Shown: positions 34,207 through 44,116 of the stretch, one piece after another
How positions within the stretch are numbered: the first letter of the stretch is position 1
Layout of the letters: every line of letters starts with the position of its first letter
NCBI RefSeq assembly: GCF_033100095.1
Contig: NZ_CP136921.1
Coordinates: 962,501-1,026,500, forward strand
Direction of reading: 5' to 3'
Length of the DNA stretch: 64,000 bases
Source of the DNA: Diaphorobacter limosus
GTDB lineage: Bacteria > Pseudomonadota > Gammaproteobacteria > Burkholderiales > Burkholderiaceae_C
The notes under the pieces: generated by a model
The model's input: the letters and a program-made list of their open reading frames with translations, nothing else
Database searches by the model: none
What the model was told of the DNA's origin: nothing
Position numbers and translations under genes: made by a program

Positions 34207-35501
34207 CACATGGCCTCCGTGCGCTTCGATTCGCGCTCTATCTCTTCCTGGCTCTCGCCCCACTGCTGGAGGAACTGGCGTCGACACAGTTCGAACAGCC
34301 CCACGCCGGTGACGAGCGCAAAGCCCGCGCCAAACCAGCTCGTCAGCCCGCGCGCATTCAGGCTGGCCCCCAGGAATGGCAGCTCCGGCCCGAGCGCGGC
34401 ATTGAGCTGCAGGTGGTAGCCCATCTCCACCATGGCCGCCGCGCCCAGCAGAGCCGTAAGCCCCGTGCCCGCCAGCGCCAGGTAGGACGGCCACAGCCGC
34501 CCCAGCTTGCCGTATTTGGCCAGGCGCAGGTTCATCATGATCAGGCTGGCCACGCCGCCGGGCGCGTACATCACCATGAACAGGAACACCAGGCCCAGGT
34601 AGAGCAGCCAGGCCTTGGTCAGTTCGGACAGCAGCACCGAGGCGAGCACCAACAGCACCGCGCCGATGATGGGCCCAAAGAAAAACGTCGCCCCGCCCAG
34701 GAAGGTGAACAGCAAATAGCCGCCCGAGCGCACCATGCTGACGCTGTCGGCCCCCGTGACGATCTCAAAATTGATAGCTGCCAGCGCCCCACCCACGCCG
34801 GCAAAGAAGCCTGCGATGCAAAACGCCAGATAGCGCACGCGCTGCGTGTCGTAGCCTATGAACTCGACGCGCTCGGGGTTGTCGCGCACGGCGTTCAGGA
34901 TGCGCCCCAGCGGCGTGCCGGTGAAGGCGAACATGGCGGCGGTGCAGGCAAAGCAGTACACGGCGATCAGGTAGTACACCTCGATGGCCGGGCCGAAGCT
35001 GATGCCCCACAGAGCCTGGCCGTAGACGCGGTTGGTGGTCACGCCGCCCTCGCCGCCGAAGAACTCGGGAAACATCAGCGCCATGGCGGCGATCAGCTCG
35101 CCAATGCCCAGCGTGATCATGGCAAAGGTGGTGCCGGACTTCTTCGTCGTGACATAGCCCAGCAGCACGGCAAAGAACAGCCCCGCCAGCCCGCCCACCA
35201 GGGGCATGAAGGGCAGCGGTATCGGCAGCTGTCCGGCCCCGGCCAGGTTGATGGCGTGGATGGCGATGAACGACCCCAGCCCGGTATAGACCGCATGGCC
35301 AAAGCTGAGCATGCCGCCCTGGCCCAGCAGCATGTTGTAGGACAGGCAGATGATAATCAGATAGCCCATCTGCGACAGCATGGTCAGCGCCAGGCTGCTG
35401 GCAAACAGCTGCGGCGCGGCAATCAGCAGCAGCGCAAACAGCGTCCAGACGATGAAGCGCCCCACGTTCCAGGGCTTGAAGCGGTAATGGGTGGCGGCCA
35501 T
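34206..35501 (-). CDS. livM: Branched-chain/carboxylate ABC permease LivM with C-terminal extension
   Basis: 431 residues from the ATG at 35501. The core permease (about 1-325) has the LSYNMLLGQGGMLSFGHAVY and FAMITLGIGE segments of LivM. After the usual end (YAPGGVASL) an additional 90-100 residues follow, with two more hydrophobic segments (near WPSYLALAGTGLTALLGAA and SWFGAGFALVTGVGLFEL) and a charged tail. Its start is 5 bp after the livH stop. Confidence 0.92.
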   Translation of the reverse strand: MAATHYRFKPWNVGRFIVWTLFALLLIAAPQLFASSLALTMLSQMGYLIIICLSYNMLLGQGGMLSFGHAVYTGLGSFIAIHAINLAGAGQLPIPLPFMPLVGGLAGLFFAVLLGYVTTKKSGTTFAMITLGIGELIAAMALMFPEFFGGEGGVTTNRVYGQALWGISFGPAIEVYYLIAVYCFACTAAMFAFTGTPLGRILNAVRDNPERVEFIGYDTQRVRYLAFCIAGFFAGVGGALAAINFEIVTGADSVSMVRSGGYLLFTFLGGATFFFGPIIGAVLLVLASVLLSELTKAWLLYLGLVFLFMVMYAPGGVASLIMMNLRLAKYGKLGRLWPSYLALAGTGLTALLGAAAMVEMGYHLQLNAALGPELPFLGASLNARGLTSWFGAGFALVTGVGLFELCRRQFLQQWGESQEEIERESKRTEAM

Positions 35502-35506
35502 GGGGG

Positions 35507-36460
35507 TCAATCCTCGCGCGTTCCCAGCAGGCCCTTGGGGCGCAGGATGAGTATCAAAACCAATAGCAGGTAGGGCAATATGGGAGCCACCTGCGAGACG
35601 GTTAGCTTCAAAACCGGCCAGCCCAGGCTGCCCTCCCCCACCGGCATGCCGAAATGCGCCAGCAGCCCGGCCAGCGAATAGTCCAGCGCCACGGCAAAGG
35701 TCTGCAGGATGCCGATCAAGAGCGAGGCCAGGAATGCCCCGGCCAGCGAGCCCATGCCGCCCACCACCACCACCACGAAGATGATGGAGCCCACCGACGC
35801 GGCCATGGCCGGCTCGGTGATATAGGTGTTGCCGCCTATCACCCCGGCCAGGCCGGCGAGCGCGCAGCCGCCGCCGAACACCAGCATGAACACGCGCGGC
35901 ACGTTGTGGCCCAGGGCCTCGACCATCTGCGGGTGCTTGAGCGCCGCCTGTATCACCAGGCCGATGCGCGTGCGCGTCAGCAGCAGCCACACGGCCAGCA
36001 GCATCAGCAGGGCCACCAGCATGATGAAGGAGCGCGACCGGGGGAACTGCGTGCCGTACAGGGTGAACAGCGGCCCCTGTAGCAGCGGCGGCAGGCCATA
36101 GGGCACGGTGGAGCGGCCCCAGACCAGCTGCACCAGCTCGAGCACCAGGTAGGACAGGCCGAAGGTGACGAGCAACTCGGGCACATGGCCGAACTTGTGC
36201 ACCCGGCGCAGGCAGTAGCGCTCGAACGCGGCACCCAGCAAGCCCACGGCCAGCGGCGCCACGATAAGCGCCGGCCAGAAGCCGATGGTGCCGGACAAGG
36301 TGTAGGCGAAATACGCGCCCAGCATGTAGAAGCTGGTGTGGGCGAAGTTGAGCACGCCCATCATGCTGAAGATCAGCGTCAGCCCGGAACTCAGCATGAA
36401 CAGCAGCAGCCCATAGCTGACGCCGTTGAGCAGCGAGATCACGAAAAACTCAAGATTCAT
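35507..36460 (-). CDS. livH: Branched-chain/carboxylate ABC permease LivH
   Basis: 317 residues, about eight membrane segments. LLNGVSYGLLLFMLSSGLTL at the start and the VVGGMGSLAGAFLASLLIG segment near residue 230 are diagnostic for LivH. It is the first gene after the livK terminator and the first of the tight livHMGF set. Confidence 0.94.
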   Translation of the reverse strand: MNLEFFVISLLNGVSYGLLLFMLSSGLTLIFSMMGVLNFAHTSFYMLGAYFAYTLSGTIGFWPALIVAPLAVGLLGAAFERYCLRRVHKFGHVPELLVTFGLSYLVLELVQLVWGRSTVPYGLPPLLQGPLFTLYGTQFPRSRSFIMLVALLMLLAVWLLLTRTRIGLVIQAALKHPQMVEALGHNVPRVFMLVFGGGCALAGLAGVIGGNTYITEPAMAASVGSIIFVVVVVGGMGSLAGAFLASLLIGILQTFAVALDYSLAGLLAHFGMPVGEGSLGWPVLKLTVSQVAPILPYLLLVLILILRPKGLLGTRED

Positions 36461-36482
36461 CTAAAGCGCCCGGTGGCTGCCG

Positions 36483-36510
36483 AAAAAAGGGCCCGAGCTC
36501 ACTCGGGCCC
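36483..36510 (-). terminator. Intrinsic terminator or attenuator between livK and livH
   Basis: Perfect 9-bp stem, GGGCCCGAG (36489-36497) and CTCGGGCCC (36502-36510), with a 4-nt CTCA loop, then TTTTTT on the minus strand. It lies after livK and before livH, so it should lower permease and ATPase output relative to the binding protein. Confidence 0.85.
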
Positions 36511-36548
36511 CAAGGGTTGCCCCGCCTGGAGCAATGCCACGGTCAGGG

Positions 36549-37784
36549 TCAGCTGGGCCGCTTCATCTGGCAGGAGGTCGGCGTGCTGGCCACATAGGGT
36601 TCGTAATACTTCACCGGCACAAAGGTGTGGCCGGTGTTCTCCGCGTCCAGCGGGTGCTTGGCATCGGCCTTTTCCCAGCGCGTGATGTACAGGCCCTGCT
36701 GCAGCTGGTGGTCGGCCTTGCGCATCTCGACCTCGCCGTTGAAGCTCTTGAACTTCATGCCCTCCATGGCGGCCGCCACCTTCACCGGGTCGGTGCTTTT
36801 GGCGCGCTGGAAGGCCTCGGTCAGCATGGAAAAACCGTGATAGACAGAGCCGGTGTACATGTCGTCATTGAACCTGGCCTTGAAGCCGCGGACGATGGCG
36901 TTGATCGGCCCCTCGTGGTTCGGGTGGCTGTAGCCCACCATATAGACCTTGCCGGCAGCCGCCGCACCCAAGGCCGTGGGCGCGCCCGTGGCCACGGCGT
37001 AGTAGGTGTAGAACTTGACGTTGTTCAAACCCGCGTCGTTCGCCGCCTTGATCAGCAGGGCCAGATCGGAGCCCCAGTTGCCGGTGATCACGCTGTCGGC
37101 GCCCGACTGCTTGATCTTGGCGATGTAGGGTGCAAAGTCGCGCACCTGGGCCAGCGGCGCCAGGTCGTCGCCGACGATCTCCACATCGGCGCGCTTGCGT
37201 TTGAGCATCTCCTTGGCGTACTTGCTGACCTGCTGACCGTGCGAGTAGTTCTGGTTGATCAGGTAGACCTTTTTGACTTCGGGCAGGTCCTTCATGTAGG
37301 TGGTCAGCGCCTCCATCTTCATGGAGGTGTCGGCATCCAGGCGGAAATGCCAGTAGCTGCACTTGCTGTTGGTCAGGTCGGGATCGACGGCGGCGTAGTT
37401 GAGGTAGACCACCTCCTTGCCCTTGTTGCGCGCGTTGTGCTTGTCCAGCGCATCGATGATGGCCAGCGCCGGGCCCGAGCCATTGCCCTGCACCACGTAG
37501 CGCACGCCCTGGTCCATGGCCGAGCGCAGCGCGCTGGTGGTTTCCTGCGGGCTGAGCTTGTTGTCTATGGGGACGATCTCGAACTTCACGCCGGCGGCGT
37601 TGTTCTTGCTGAACTCCTCGGCCAGGTACTGCCAACTCTTCATCTGGTTCGTGCCCAGCGCCGCCATCAGGCCCGACAGCGGATCCAGCCAGGCGATCTT
37701 GACGGTTTCACCCTTTTGGGCAAATACGGCCCCAGCGCTTGCCAGCATTGCGCAAGCGGCTATTGTTTTTACTGCAAACCTCAT
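36549..37784 (-). CDS. livK: Periplasmic substrate-binding protein of the liv-type importer
   Basis: 411 residues from the ATG at 37784, preceded by AAGGAGA at a good distance. Signal peptide of about 22 residues (ending AVFA). The mature part is a type I periplasmic binding fold: VKIAWLDPLSGLMAALG, VRYVVQGNGSGPALAIID, KKVYLINQNYSHG and VITGNWGSDLALLIKAA. The ligand could be a branched-chain amino acid or an organic acid; the adjoining acyl-CoA synthetase favours an acid. A terminator follows, then livHMGF. Confidence 0.92.
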   Translation of the reverse strand: MRFAVKTIAACAMLASAGAVFAQKGETVKIAWLDPLSGLMAALGTNQMKSWQYLAEEFSKNNAAGVKFEIVPIDNKLSPQETTSALRSAMDQGVRYVVQGNGSGPALAIIDALDKHNARNKGKEVVYLNYAAVDPDLTNSKCSYWHFRLDADTSMKMEALTTYMKDLPEVKKVYLINQNYSHGQQVSKYAKEMLKRKRADVEIVGDDLAPLAQVRDFAPYIAKIKQSGADSVITGNWGSDLALLIKAANDAGLNNVKFYTYYAVATGAPTALGAAAAGKVYMVGYSHPNHEGPINAIVRGFKARFNDDMYTGSVYHGFSMLTEAFQRAKSTDPVKVAAAMEGMKFKSFNGEVEMRKADHQLQQGLYITRWEKADAKHPLDAENTGHTFVPVKYYEPYVASTPTSCQMKRPS

Positions 37785-37831
37785 CGTTGTCTCCTTCCTT
37801 TGCATGAATGGGCGACAGCGTACAGGCTGCA

Positions 37832-37872
37832 ACAAATGGCTTCTTCAGGGATAGCCCGTAGCAGCTATCGCC
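37832..37872 (-). repeat. Dispersed palindromic repeat, decayed, upstream of livK
   Basis: Minus strand: GCGATAGCTGCTACGGGCTA, then TCCCTGAAGAAGCCATTTG. The left arm is well kept; the stem is weak. It sits in the livK upstream region. Confidence 0.5.
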
Positions 37873-37919
37873 AATGTGACCGGTGCGCCGCCCGGCGTGC
37901 GGCGCACCGGCGGGCAGGC

Positions 37920-39557
37920 TCACAGCCCGGGCAGTTTGTAGTCGGCCAATTGCTCGCGCAGGCGGGTCTTGAGCATCTTGCCGGTGGCGCCCAGCGGGAT
38001 GGCATCGACGAACACCACGTCATCGGGTATCTGCCACTTGGCCGTCTTGCCCTCGTAGAAGGCAAGCAGCTCCTCGCGCGTGAGCTCCTGCCCCGGGCGC
38101 CTGACCACGACGACGATGGGGCGCTCGTCCCACTTGGGGTGCGGCATGCCCACGCAGGCGGCCATGGCCACGGCCGGGTGGGCCATGGCGATGTTTTCGA
38201 TGTCGATGGAGCTGATCCACTCGCCGCCCGACTTGATCACGTCCTTGCTGCGGTCGGTGATTTGCATGTAGCCGTCGGCGTCTATGGTGGCCACGTCGCC
38301 GGTGGGGAACCAGCCCACGCCGTCCGCGTCCTTGACCAGCGGGCATTCGCCCTTGTAGTAGCTGTCCAGAATCCAGGGGCCGCGCACCAGCAGGTCGCCA
38401 TAGGTCTTGCCGTCCCACGGCTGCTCGCTGCCGTCGGCGCCGACGATCTTCATCTCCACGCCATAGACCGCCCGACCCTGCTTTTCAAGTATGTGCATCT
38501 GCTCGTCATGGGGCAGGTGCAGGTGCTTGTTCTTGAGCGAGCACAGCGTGCCCAGCGGGCTCATCTCGGTCATGCCCCAGGCATGCATCACCGACACGCC
38601 GTAGCCTTCCTGGAAGGCCGTGATCATGGCCGGCGGGCAGGCCGAGCCGCCGATCACCGTGCGGTTCAGGCTGCTGAACTTCAGCCCGTTGGTCTTCACA
38701 TGGTTCAGCAGCATCTGCCACACCGTGGGCACGCCGGCAGCAAAGGTCACGCCCTCGGCCTCCATCAGCTCATACACCGACTTGCCATCGAGCGCCGGGC
38801 CGGGGAACACCAGCTTGCAGCCGGTGAGCGCCGCCGAGTATGGGATGCCCCAGGCGTTGACGTGGAACATGGGCACCACGGGCAGCACGCTGTCGCGCGC
38901 CGACAGGCACATCACATCGGGCAGGGCTGCCGCATAGGCGTGCAGCGTGGTGGAGCGGTGGCTGTACAGGGCGGCCTTGGGGTTGCCCGTGGTGCCGCTG
39001 GTGTAGCACATGCTGGATGCCGAGTTTTCGTCGAACGTGGGCCAGCGATAGTCGCTGGAGGCGCCACCTATCCAGGCCTCGTAGCTCACCAGGCCGGGTA
39101 TGCCGGAATCGGCCGGCAGCCTGTCGGCGTCGCACAGGGCCACCCATTGCCTGACCATGGGGCACTTGGCATGCACGGCCTGCACGATGGGCAGGAAGCT
39201 CATGTCGAAGCACAGCACCTGATCCTCGGCATGGTTCATGATCCAGGCGATCTGCTCCGGGTGCAGGCGCGGGTTGATGGTGTGCAGCACACGACCCGAG
39301 CCCGAGACGCCAAAGTACATCTCCATGTGGCGGTAGCCATTCCAGGCCAGGGTGGCCACGCGGTCGCTGAACTGCAGGCCCATGCCATCGAGGGTATTCG
39401 CCAGCTGGCGCGCGCGCCGTGCCAAGTCGCGGTAGGTGCAGCGGTGAATATCACCCTCCACCCGGCGCGAGACGATCTCGCCATCGCCATGGTTGCGCTC
39501 GGCAAAGGTGATCAGCAACGAGATCAGGAGAGGTTGGTTCTGCATCAGGCCCAGCAT
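37920..39557 (-). CDS. AMP-forming acyl-CoA synthetase (medium/long-chain or DmdB-like)
   Basis: 545 residues from the ATG at 39557, which has a good GAGGAG upstream. The ATP motif is [11 protein letters not shown] at about residues 186-196, followed by [10 protein letters not shown] and the MTEMSPLG region; the hinge and A8 motif is [20 protein letters not shown]; the catalytic lysine lies in [12 protein letters not shown]. Full set of catalytic motifs. Together with the neighbouring importer, thiolase and multifunctional protein it suggests a block for uptake, activation and beta-oxidation of an acid. Confidence 0.92.
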   Translation of the reverse strand: MLGLMQNQPLLISLLITFAERNHGDGEIVSRRVEGDIHRCTYRDLARRARQLANTLDGMGLQFSDRVATLAWNGYRHMEMYFGVSGSGRVLHTINPRLHPEQIAWIMNHAEDQVLCFDMSFLPIVQAVHAKCPMVRQWVALCDADRLPADSGIPGLVSYEAWIGGASSDYRWPTFDENSASSMCYTSGTTGNPKAALYSHRSTTLHAYAAALPDVMCLSARDSVLPVVPMFHVNAWGIPYSAALTGCKLVFPGPALDGKSVYELMEAEGVTFAAGVPTVWQMLLNHVKTNGLKFSSLNRTVIGGSACPPAMITAFQEGYGVSVMHAWGMTEMSPLGTLCSLKNKHLHLPHDEQMHILEKQGRAVYGVEMKIVGADGSEQPWDGKTYGDLLVRGPWILDSYYKGECPLVKDADGVGWFPTGDVATIDADGYMQITDRSKDVIKSGGEWISSIDIENIAMAHPAVAMAACVGMPHPKWDERPIVVVVRRPGQELTREELLAFYEGKTAKWQIPDDVVFVDAIPLGATGKMLKTRLREQLADYKLPGL

Positions 39558-39714
39558 GGATACTCCTCGGAGAAGGTGGATGGAAAGCCGCACCATCCTA
39601 GCGGCGAACCCGGTGCCGTCATCCTCCCGGCCATCAGGAAAAACCCCGCGTGGGCACGCCAGACGCAAGGCCTTTGTCCACTGCGGGACATCGGCCTGCA
39701 AGGACAATCCCCGC

Positions 39715-41199
39715 ATGCCTGCATCCACGGTTTGCCCCCCTCCCGCAACAACACCTGCCCAGCCCCTGCTGGCCGGCTGGCACGACGGCTTTGCCGCGCT
39801 GGGCCCGGCCTTTCATACCGAGCTGCGTCCCACGCCCCTGCCCGCCCCGTACTGGGTGGGCACCAGCGCCGACGTGGGCACGCTGCTGGGTCTGCCCGTC
39901 GGCTGGCCGCAGCGCGACGATGCCCTGCAGGTCTTCACCGGCAATGTCCTTCTGCCCGGCAGCCGGCCGCTGGCCAGCGTATACAGCGGCCACCAGTTCG
40001 GCGTCTGGGCCGGCCAGCTCGGCGACGGGCGCGCCATCCTGCTGGGCGAGACGGCGGGCGGCCAGGAGGTGCAGCTCAAGGGCTGCGGGCGCACGCCCTA
40101 CTCGCGCATGGGCGACGGCCGCGCCGTGCTGCGCTCTTCCATCCGCGAGTTCTTGTGCAGCGAGGCCATGGCGGCGCTGGGCGTCGCCACCACGCGCGCC
40201 CTGTGCATCACGGGCTCACCCCAAAGCGTCGCGCGCGAGGAGCTGGAAACCGCCGCCGTGGTCACGCGCGTGGCGCCCAGCTTCATCCGATTCGGCCATT
40301 TCGAGCATTTCGCCGCGCGCGGCCAAGAGGCCGAGCTGCGCCAGCTGGCCGACTACGTCATCGCGCGCTACTACCCGCAGTGCAGCGGCACGAGCAACCC
40401 CTATGCGCAGCTGCTGCAGGCGGTGAGCGAACGCACGGCCGCGCTGCTGGCGCATTGGCAAGCCGTGGGTTTTTGCCATGGCGTGATGAACACCGACAAC
40501 ATGAGCATCCTGGGCCTGACCATCGACTATGGCCCGTTCCAGTTCCTGGATGCCTTCGACCCCGGCCATATCTGCAACCACAGCGACCATCTGGGCCGCT
40601 ACGCCTTCAACCGCCAGCCCGGCGTGGCCTATTGGAACCTGCTGTGCCTGGCCAAGGCCCTGCTGCCGCTGATCCGCGACGTGGAGCAGGCGCAGGCGGC
40701 CCTGGACAGCTACGAGCCCTTGTTCGTCGAGCAGTTCATGGCGCGCATGCGCGCCAAGCTCGGCCTGCGGCAGGCACGCGCAAGCGACGAAACCCTGGTC
40801 GATAGCCTGCAGCAGCTGCTGGCCAAGAACCGCGTGGACTACACCATCTTCTGGCGCCGCCTGTCACGCGCCGTGGCCGACGGCAAGGACGAGCCCGTGC
40901 GCGACCTGTTTGCCGATCGCGCCGCATTCGATGCCTGGTTGCTACAATATAAAGAGCTATTGGCGCTTGATGATAAAGCCATTGCGGCCGATTTGATGCT
41001 GAAAACCAACCCCTGCTTCGTGCTGCGCAACCACCTGGCCGAACAGGCCATACGCGCTGCGAAACTTGGCGACCTTTCAGTACTCCAAACCCTTCAGCGG
41101 CTGCTGGCCCGCCCCTTTGACGAACACCCGGGGTTCGAGGCCTATGCCGACTTCCCGCCCGACTGGGCCTCCTCCCTTTCCATCAGTTGCTCTTCATGA
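39715..41199 (+). CDS. selO: Protein adenylyltransferase SelO
   Basis: 494 residues from the ATG at 39715. The pseudokinase-fold AMPylator motifs are present: [37 protein letters not shown], and the metal site in [20 protein letters not shown]. The C-terminus ends SCSS, as in E. coli SelO, where that cysteine is redox-active. SelO transfers AMP to proteins involved in redox balance. A copy of the dispersed repeat supplies codons near residues 410-428 ([19 protein letters not shown]). It overlaps msrB by 4 bp. Confidence 0.95.
   Translation: MPASTVCPPPATTPAQPLLAGWHDGFAALGPAFHTELRPTPLPAPYWVGTSADVGTLLGLPVGWPQRDDALQVFTGNVLLPGSRPLASVYSGHQFGVWAGQLGDGRAILLGETAGGQEVQLKGCGRTPYSRMGDGRAVLRSSIREFLCSEAMAALGVATTRALCITGSPQSVAREELETAAVVTRVAPSFIRFGHFEHFAARGQEAELRQLADYVIARYYPQCSGTSNPYAQLLQAVSERTAALLAHWQAVGFCHGVMNTDNMSILGLTIDYGPFQFLDAFDPGHICNHSDHLGRYAFNRQPGVAYWNLLCLAKALLPLIRDVEQAQAALDSYEPLFVEQFMARMRAKLGLRQARASDETLVDSLQQLLAKNRVDYTIFWRRLSRAVADGKDEPVRDLFADRAAFDAWLLQYKELLALDDKAIAADLMLKTNPCFVLRNHLAEQAIRAAKLGDLSVLQTLQRLLARPFDEHPGFEAYADFPPDWASSLSISCSS
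40943..40998 (+). repeat. Dispersed palindromic repeat inside selO
   Basis: TACAATATAAAGAGCTATTG, then GCGCTTGATGATAAAGCC and GCGGCCGATTTGATG match the family. It is in frame and AT-rich against the surrounding selO codons. Confidence 0.65.
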
Positions 41200-41609
41200 C
41201 CTACGCAATACAGAAAACCGACGCGGAATGGCAGGCCCTGCTGCGTGACAAGGGCGCCGAGCCCGCGGCCTTCCAGGTCACGCGCCATGCCGCCACCGAG
41301 CGCCCATTCACCGGCAAGTACGAGCGGCATTGGGCCGACGGCAGCTACCACTGCATCTGCTGCGGCGCCAGGCTGTTTGACTCCGGCACCAAGTTCGACG
41401 CGGGTTGCGGCTGGCCCAGCTTTTCGCTGGCCCTGCCCGGCGCCATCCAGGAAATCGAGGACAGGAGCCACGGCATGCGGCGCGTCGAGACGGTATGTGC
41501 ACAATGCGGGGCCCACCTGGGCCATGTCTTTCCCGACGGCCCGGCCCCCACCGGCCTGCGCTACTGCATGAACTCCGCCTCGCTCGCCTTTGAACCCCCG
41601 GCGCCATGA
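41196..41609 (+). CDS. msrB: Peptide-methionine (R)-S-oxide reductase MsrB
   Basis: 137 residues from the ATG at 41196 (ATGA overlap with selO). Zinc-site cysteines are in CICCGARLF and [12 protein letters not shown]; the catalytic [11 protein letters not shown] is near the C-terminus. It repairs oxidised methionine. Genes downstream overlap by 4 bp each. Confidence 0.96.
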   Translation: MTYAIQKTDAEWQALLRDKGAEPAAFQVTRHAATERPFTGKYERHWADGSYHCICCGARLFDSGTKFDAGCGWPSFSLALPGAIQEIEDRSHGMRRVETVCAQCGAHLGHVFPDGPAPTGLRYCMNSASLAFEPPAP

Positions 41610-42163
41610 AACTGCTCATCGATTTTTTCCCCATCATCCTGTTCTTCGTGGCCTTCAAGGCCTGGGGCATCTACGTGGCCACCGGCGTGGCCATCGTCGC
41701 CACCATCGCGCAGATCGCCTACATCCACTTCAAGCACGGCAAGGTCGAGCCCATGCAATGGCTCAGCCTGGGGGTGATCGTGCTGTTTGGCGGCGCCACG
41801 CTGTTGGCGCAAAGCGAAACCTTCATCAAATGGAAGCCCACTGTGCTGTACTGGCTCATGGGTGGAGCATTGCTCGTCGGCCAGCTGCTGTTTCGCAAGA
41901 ACTTCATCCAGTCGCTGATGGGTGCGCAAATCGAGCTGCCCGCGCCCGTGTGGCTCAAGCTCAACTGGGCCTGGACCGGCTTTTTCAGCGCCATGGGCGT
42001 GCTCAACCTGTGGGTGGCCTACAACTTTGACACCGACACCTGGGTCAACTTCAAGCTGTTTGGCGGCATGGGCCTGATGCTGGCCTTCGTCGTCGCCCAG
42101 GCCCTGTACCTGAGCCGCCAAATGAAGGAAGACGGCACCACCGCAAAGGACGCGCAACCATGA
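41606..42163 (+). CDS. yciB: Inner membrane septation protein YciB (IspZ)
   Basis: 185 residues with five hydrophobic segments; [19 protein letters not shown] at the start and [15 protein letters not shown] are typical. YciB is an inner membrane protein linked to envelope maintenance and septation. Coupled by 4-bp overlaps to msrB upstream and bolA downstream. Confidence 0.95.
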   Translation: MKLLIDFFPIILFFVAFKAWGIYVATGVAIVATIAQIAYIHFKHGKVEPMQWLSLGVIVLFGGATLLAQSETFIKWKPTVLYWLMGGALLVGQLLFRKNFIQSLMGAQIELPAPVWLKLNWAWTGFFSAMGVLNLWVAYNFDTDTWVNFKLFGGMGLMLAFVVAQALYLSRQMKEDGTTAKDAQP

Positions 42164-42435
42164 CCGCCACCCCCATCGCCATCACCGCCGAAGCCATGGA
42201 GGCGCGCCTGCGCGAGGTTTTGGCGCCCACGCAGCTGCAAGTGCTGGACGAAAGCTGGCAGCACGAAGGCCACCCCGGCGCCAACGGCACGGGCTTTGGC
42301 ACGCACTTTCGCGTGCGCATTGCCTCGCCCCGGTTCGCCGGCCAACGCAAGGTGGCGCAGCATAGGCTTGTGTATGATGCGCTGCAGATTTTTATTGACC
42401 ATGGCGCGCACGCCATCGCCATTGAAACTCTCTAA
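42160..42435 (+). CDS. BolA family protein
   Basis: 91 residues. The class II KH-like BolA fold with GTHFRVRIASPRFAGQRKVAQH and the terminal HRLVYDAL segment. BolA proteins work with monothiol glutaredoxins in Fe-S traffic and influence stress morphology. It overlaps yciB by 4 bp and is followed after 68 bp by the PPIase gene. Confidence 0.93.
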   Translation: MTATPIAITAEAMEARLREVLAPTQLQVLDESWQHEGHPGANGTGFGTHFRVRIASPRFAGQRKVAQHRLVYDALQIFIDHGAHAIAIETL

Positions 42436-42503
42436 CCCAGCCTCACTCTAAGAAACTGCGGGTCCGGTGGCCCGCAGACTTGTTTTCTCCCTGTGGATCT
42501 CCA

Positions 42504-43289
42504 ATGAAGAAATCGCTCTTGTCCGGCCTCGTGGCCGCAGCCGTGCTGGGCACGATGGCTTTGCCCGTTGCCGCACAAAACCTCGCCATCGTCAATGGCA
42601 AGGCCGTTCCCAAGGAACGTGTCGAAACCCTGAAACAACAGGTGGAACGCTCGGGCCGCCCCATCTCTCCCGAGATGGAAAACCAGATCAAGGAAGAAGT
42701 CATCGCCCGTGAGATCTTCATGCAGGAAGCGCAAAAGCGCGGCCTGGAGGCGACGTCTGACTACAAGGCGCAAATGGAGCTGGCGCGCCAGACCATCCTG
42801 ATCCGTGAGCTGTTCGTGGACTTCCAGAAGACCAACCCCGTCACCGACGCCGAGATCCAGGCCGAGTACGACAAGTTTGCTGCCGCCAACGCCGGCAAGG
42901 AATACAAGGCCAGCCATATCCTGGTGGAAAAGGAGGACGAGGCCAAGGCCATCATCGCGGCGCTGAAGAAGGGCGGCAAGTTCGAAGAGATCGCCAAGAA
43001 GCAGTCCAAGGATCCCGGATCCGGCGCCCGTGGCGGCGACCTGGACTGGGCCAACCCGAGCAGCTACGTGCCCGAGTTCACCGAAGCCCTGGTCAAGCTG
43101 GAAAAAGGCAAGCTGACCCAGACCCCCGTGAAGAGCCAGTTTGGCTGGCACATCATCCGCCTGGACGACGTGCGCGAGGCCCAGTTGCCCAAGATCGACG
43201 AGGTCAAGCCCCAGATTGCCCAGCAGCTGCAGCAGCAAAAACTGGCCAAGTTCCAGGAAGACCTGCGCGCCAAGGCCAAGGTGGAGTGA
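42504..43289 (+). CDS. Periplasmic parvulin-type peptidyl-prolyl isomerase
   Basis: 261 residues from the ATG at 42504. Signal peptide of about 24 residues (ending PVAAQ). A SurA-like N-terminal helix region (IVNGKAVPKERVETL) precedes a parvulin domain at about 135-225 (YKASHILVEKEDEAKAI, GGDLDWANPSSYVPEF, TPVKSQFGWHIIRLDD). It assists folding of exported and outer membrane proteins. A strong terminator follows. Confidence 0.93.
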   Translation: MKKSLLSGLVAAAVLGTMALPVAAQNLAIVNGKAVPKERVETLKQQVERSGRPISPEMENQIKEEVIAREIFMQEAQKRGLEATSDYKAQMELARQTILIRELFVDFQKTNPVTDAEIQAEYDKFAAANAGKEYKASHILVEKEDEAKAIIAALKKGGKFEEIAKKQSKDPGSGARGGDLDWANPSSYVPEFTEALVKLEKGKLTQTPVKSQFGWHIIRLDDVREAQLPKIDEVKPQIAQQLQQQKLAKFQEDLRAKAKVE

Positions 43290-43314
43290 CGCACCGCGCC
43301 TCTGCGCACCCAAC

Positions 43315-43341
43315 AACGCGGCCCTGGTGGCCGCGTTTTTT
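43315..43341 (+). terminator. Intrinsic terminator after the PPIase gene
   Basis: Perfect 9-bp stem AACGCGGCC (43315-43323) and GGCCGCGTT (43329-43337), 5-nt loop, then TTTT. It overlaps the stop codon of the convergent acyltransferase gene. Confidence 0.9.
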
Positions 43342-44116
43342 ACGGCTGCATGAACCAGCCCACCAGCATCAGGGCGCCCATCATCACCGGCTGGTGCAGC
43401 ATGTAATAGCTCAGGCTGTAGCGGCCCAGCACCGCCAGCGCCACGCCGGTGCCCGGCATGGCCCAGGCAAGCCAGTGGGGCCGCCGAGCGAGCAGCCATT
43501 GCCCGCCCGCCATGCCCCACCACATCACGCCCAACCAGGGGAACAGGGGTACATAGTCCTCGGTGAAGGGTTTGTGCGTCACCCAGCCGAGCCAGTTCAG
43601 CGCACGGCCATTGAACGTCTCGGCCAGTCCGGCAAGCGGCCCCTCCAAAGCCCACCCCGCCAACCAGGGCAAGGCCACGGCCAGCAGGCCCATTGGCCAC
43701 AGCCAGCGTCCCCAGCCCGCGGTCAAGCGCGCGAAGAGCAGCATCACCGCCATGCCGTGCAGCACGCCAAAATAAATGAAACTGCGTGGAAACATCAGGT
43801 AGGAACCGACCGTGACCAAGAGCGCACAGGCTGCGATCTGCCCCCAGCGCCGCCAGAACCGCGGCCACGCCAGCCGCCTGTGCCAGGCCACGGCCTGACC
43901 CATGCCGGCGCACAACAGAAACAGGCTGACGATCAGGGTGCGCTGTACGGTCCAGAATGGATCGCCAAGGAAGTCCTGCTGCCAGTAGCCAAAGTGGCTC
44001 AGGTCGAAGCAGAAATGAAACACCGTCATCCACACCATGGCCAGGCCGCGCAAGGCATCGACCAGGTCATGGCGGGCGGCGCTGCCGCCGCGCGGCCCAG
44101 GATCAACCCGTGGCAA
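43340..44116 (-). CDS. Membrane acyltransferase of the HGSNAT/DUF1624 family
   Basis: About 258 residues. Seven or eight membrane segments; VDALRGLAMVWMTVFHFCFD at the start, the YFGVLHGMA loop and YSLSYYMLHQP are typical of the heparan-alpha-glucosaminide N-acetyltransferase-like family. No ATG is well placed: the TTG at 44116, with GGAAAC a few bases before it, overlaps the end of the diguanylate cyclase gene by 14 bp and is my choice. It probably moves an acyl group across the inner membrane to a sugar or similar acceptor. Confidence 0.82.
   Translation of the reverse strand: MPRVDPGPRGGSAARHDLVDALRGLAMVWMTVFHFCFDLSHFGYWQQDFLGDPFWTVQRTLIVSLFLLCAGMGQAVAWHRRLAWPRFWRRWGQIAACALLVTVGSYLMFPRSFIYFGVLHGMAVMLLFARLTAGWGRWLWPMGLLAVALPWLAGWALEGPLAGLAETFNGRALNWLGWVTHKPFTEDYVPLFPWLGVMWWGMAGGQWLLARRPHWLAWAMPGTGVALAVLGRYSLSYYMLHQPVMMGALMLVGWFMQP

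Noticed and set aside
34768..34790. A sequence like the dispersed repeat (GATAGCTGCCAGCGCC) within livM
   Set aside because: It encodes the well-conserved GALAAINFE segment of LivM, so the resemblance is most likely coincidental.
36534..40805. A very long open frame on the plus strand across livK and the acyl-CoA synthetase
   Set aside because: It runs antisense to two well-recognised genes and then out of frame into selO; it is a by-product of high GC content and has no domain.
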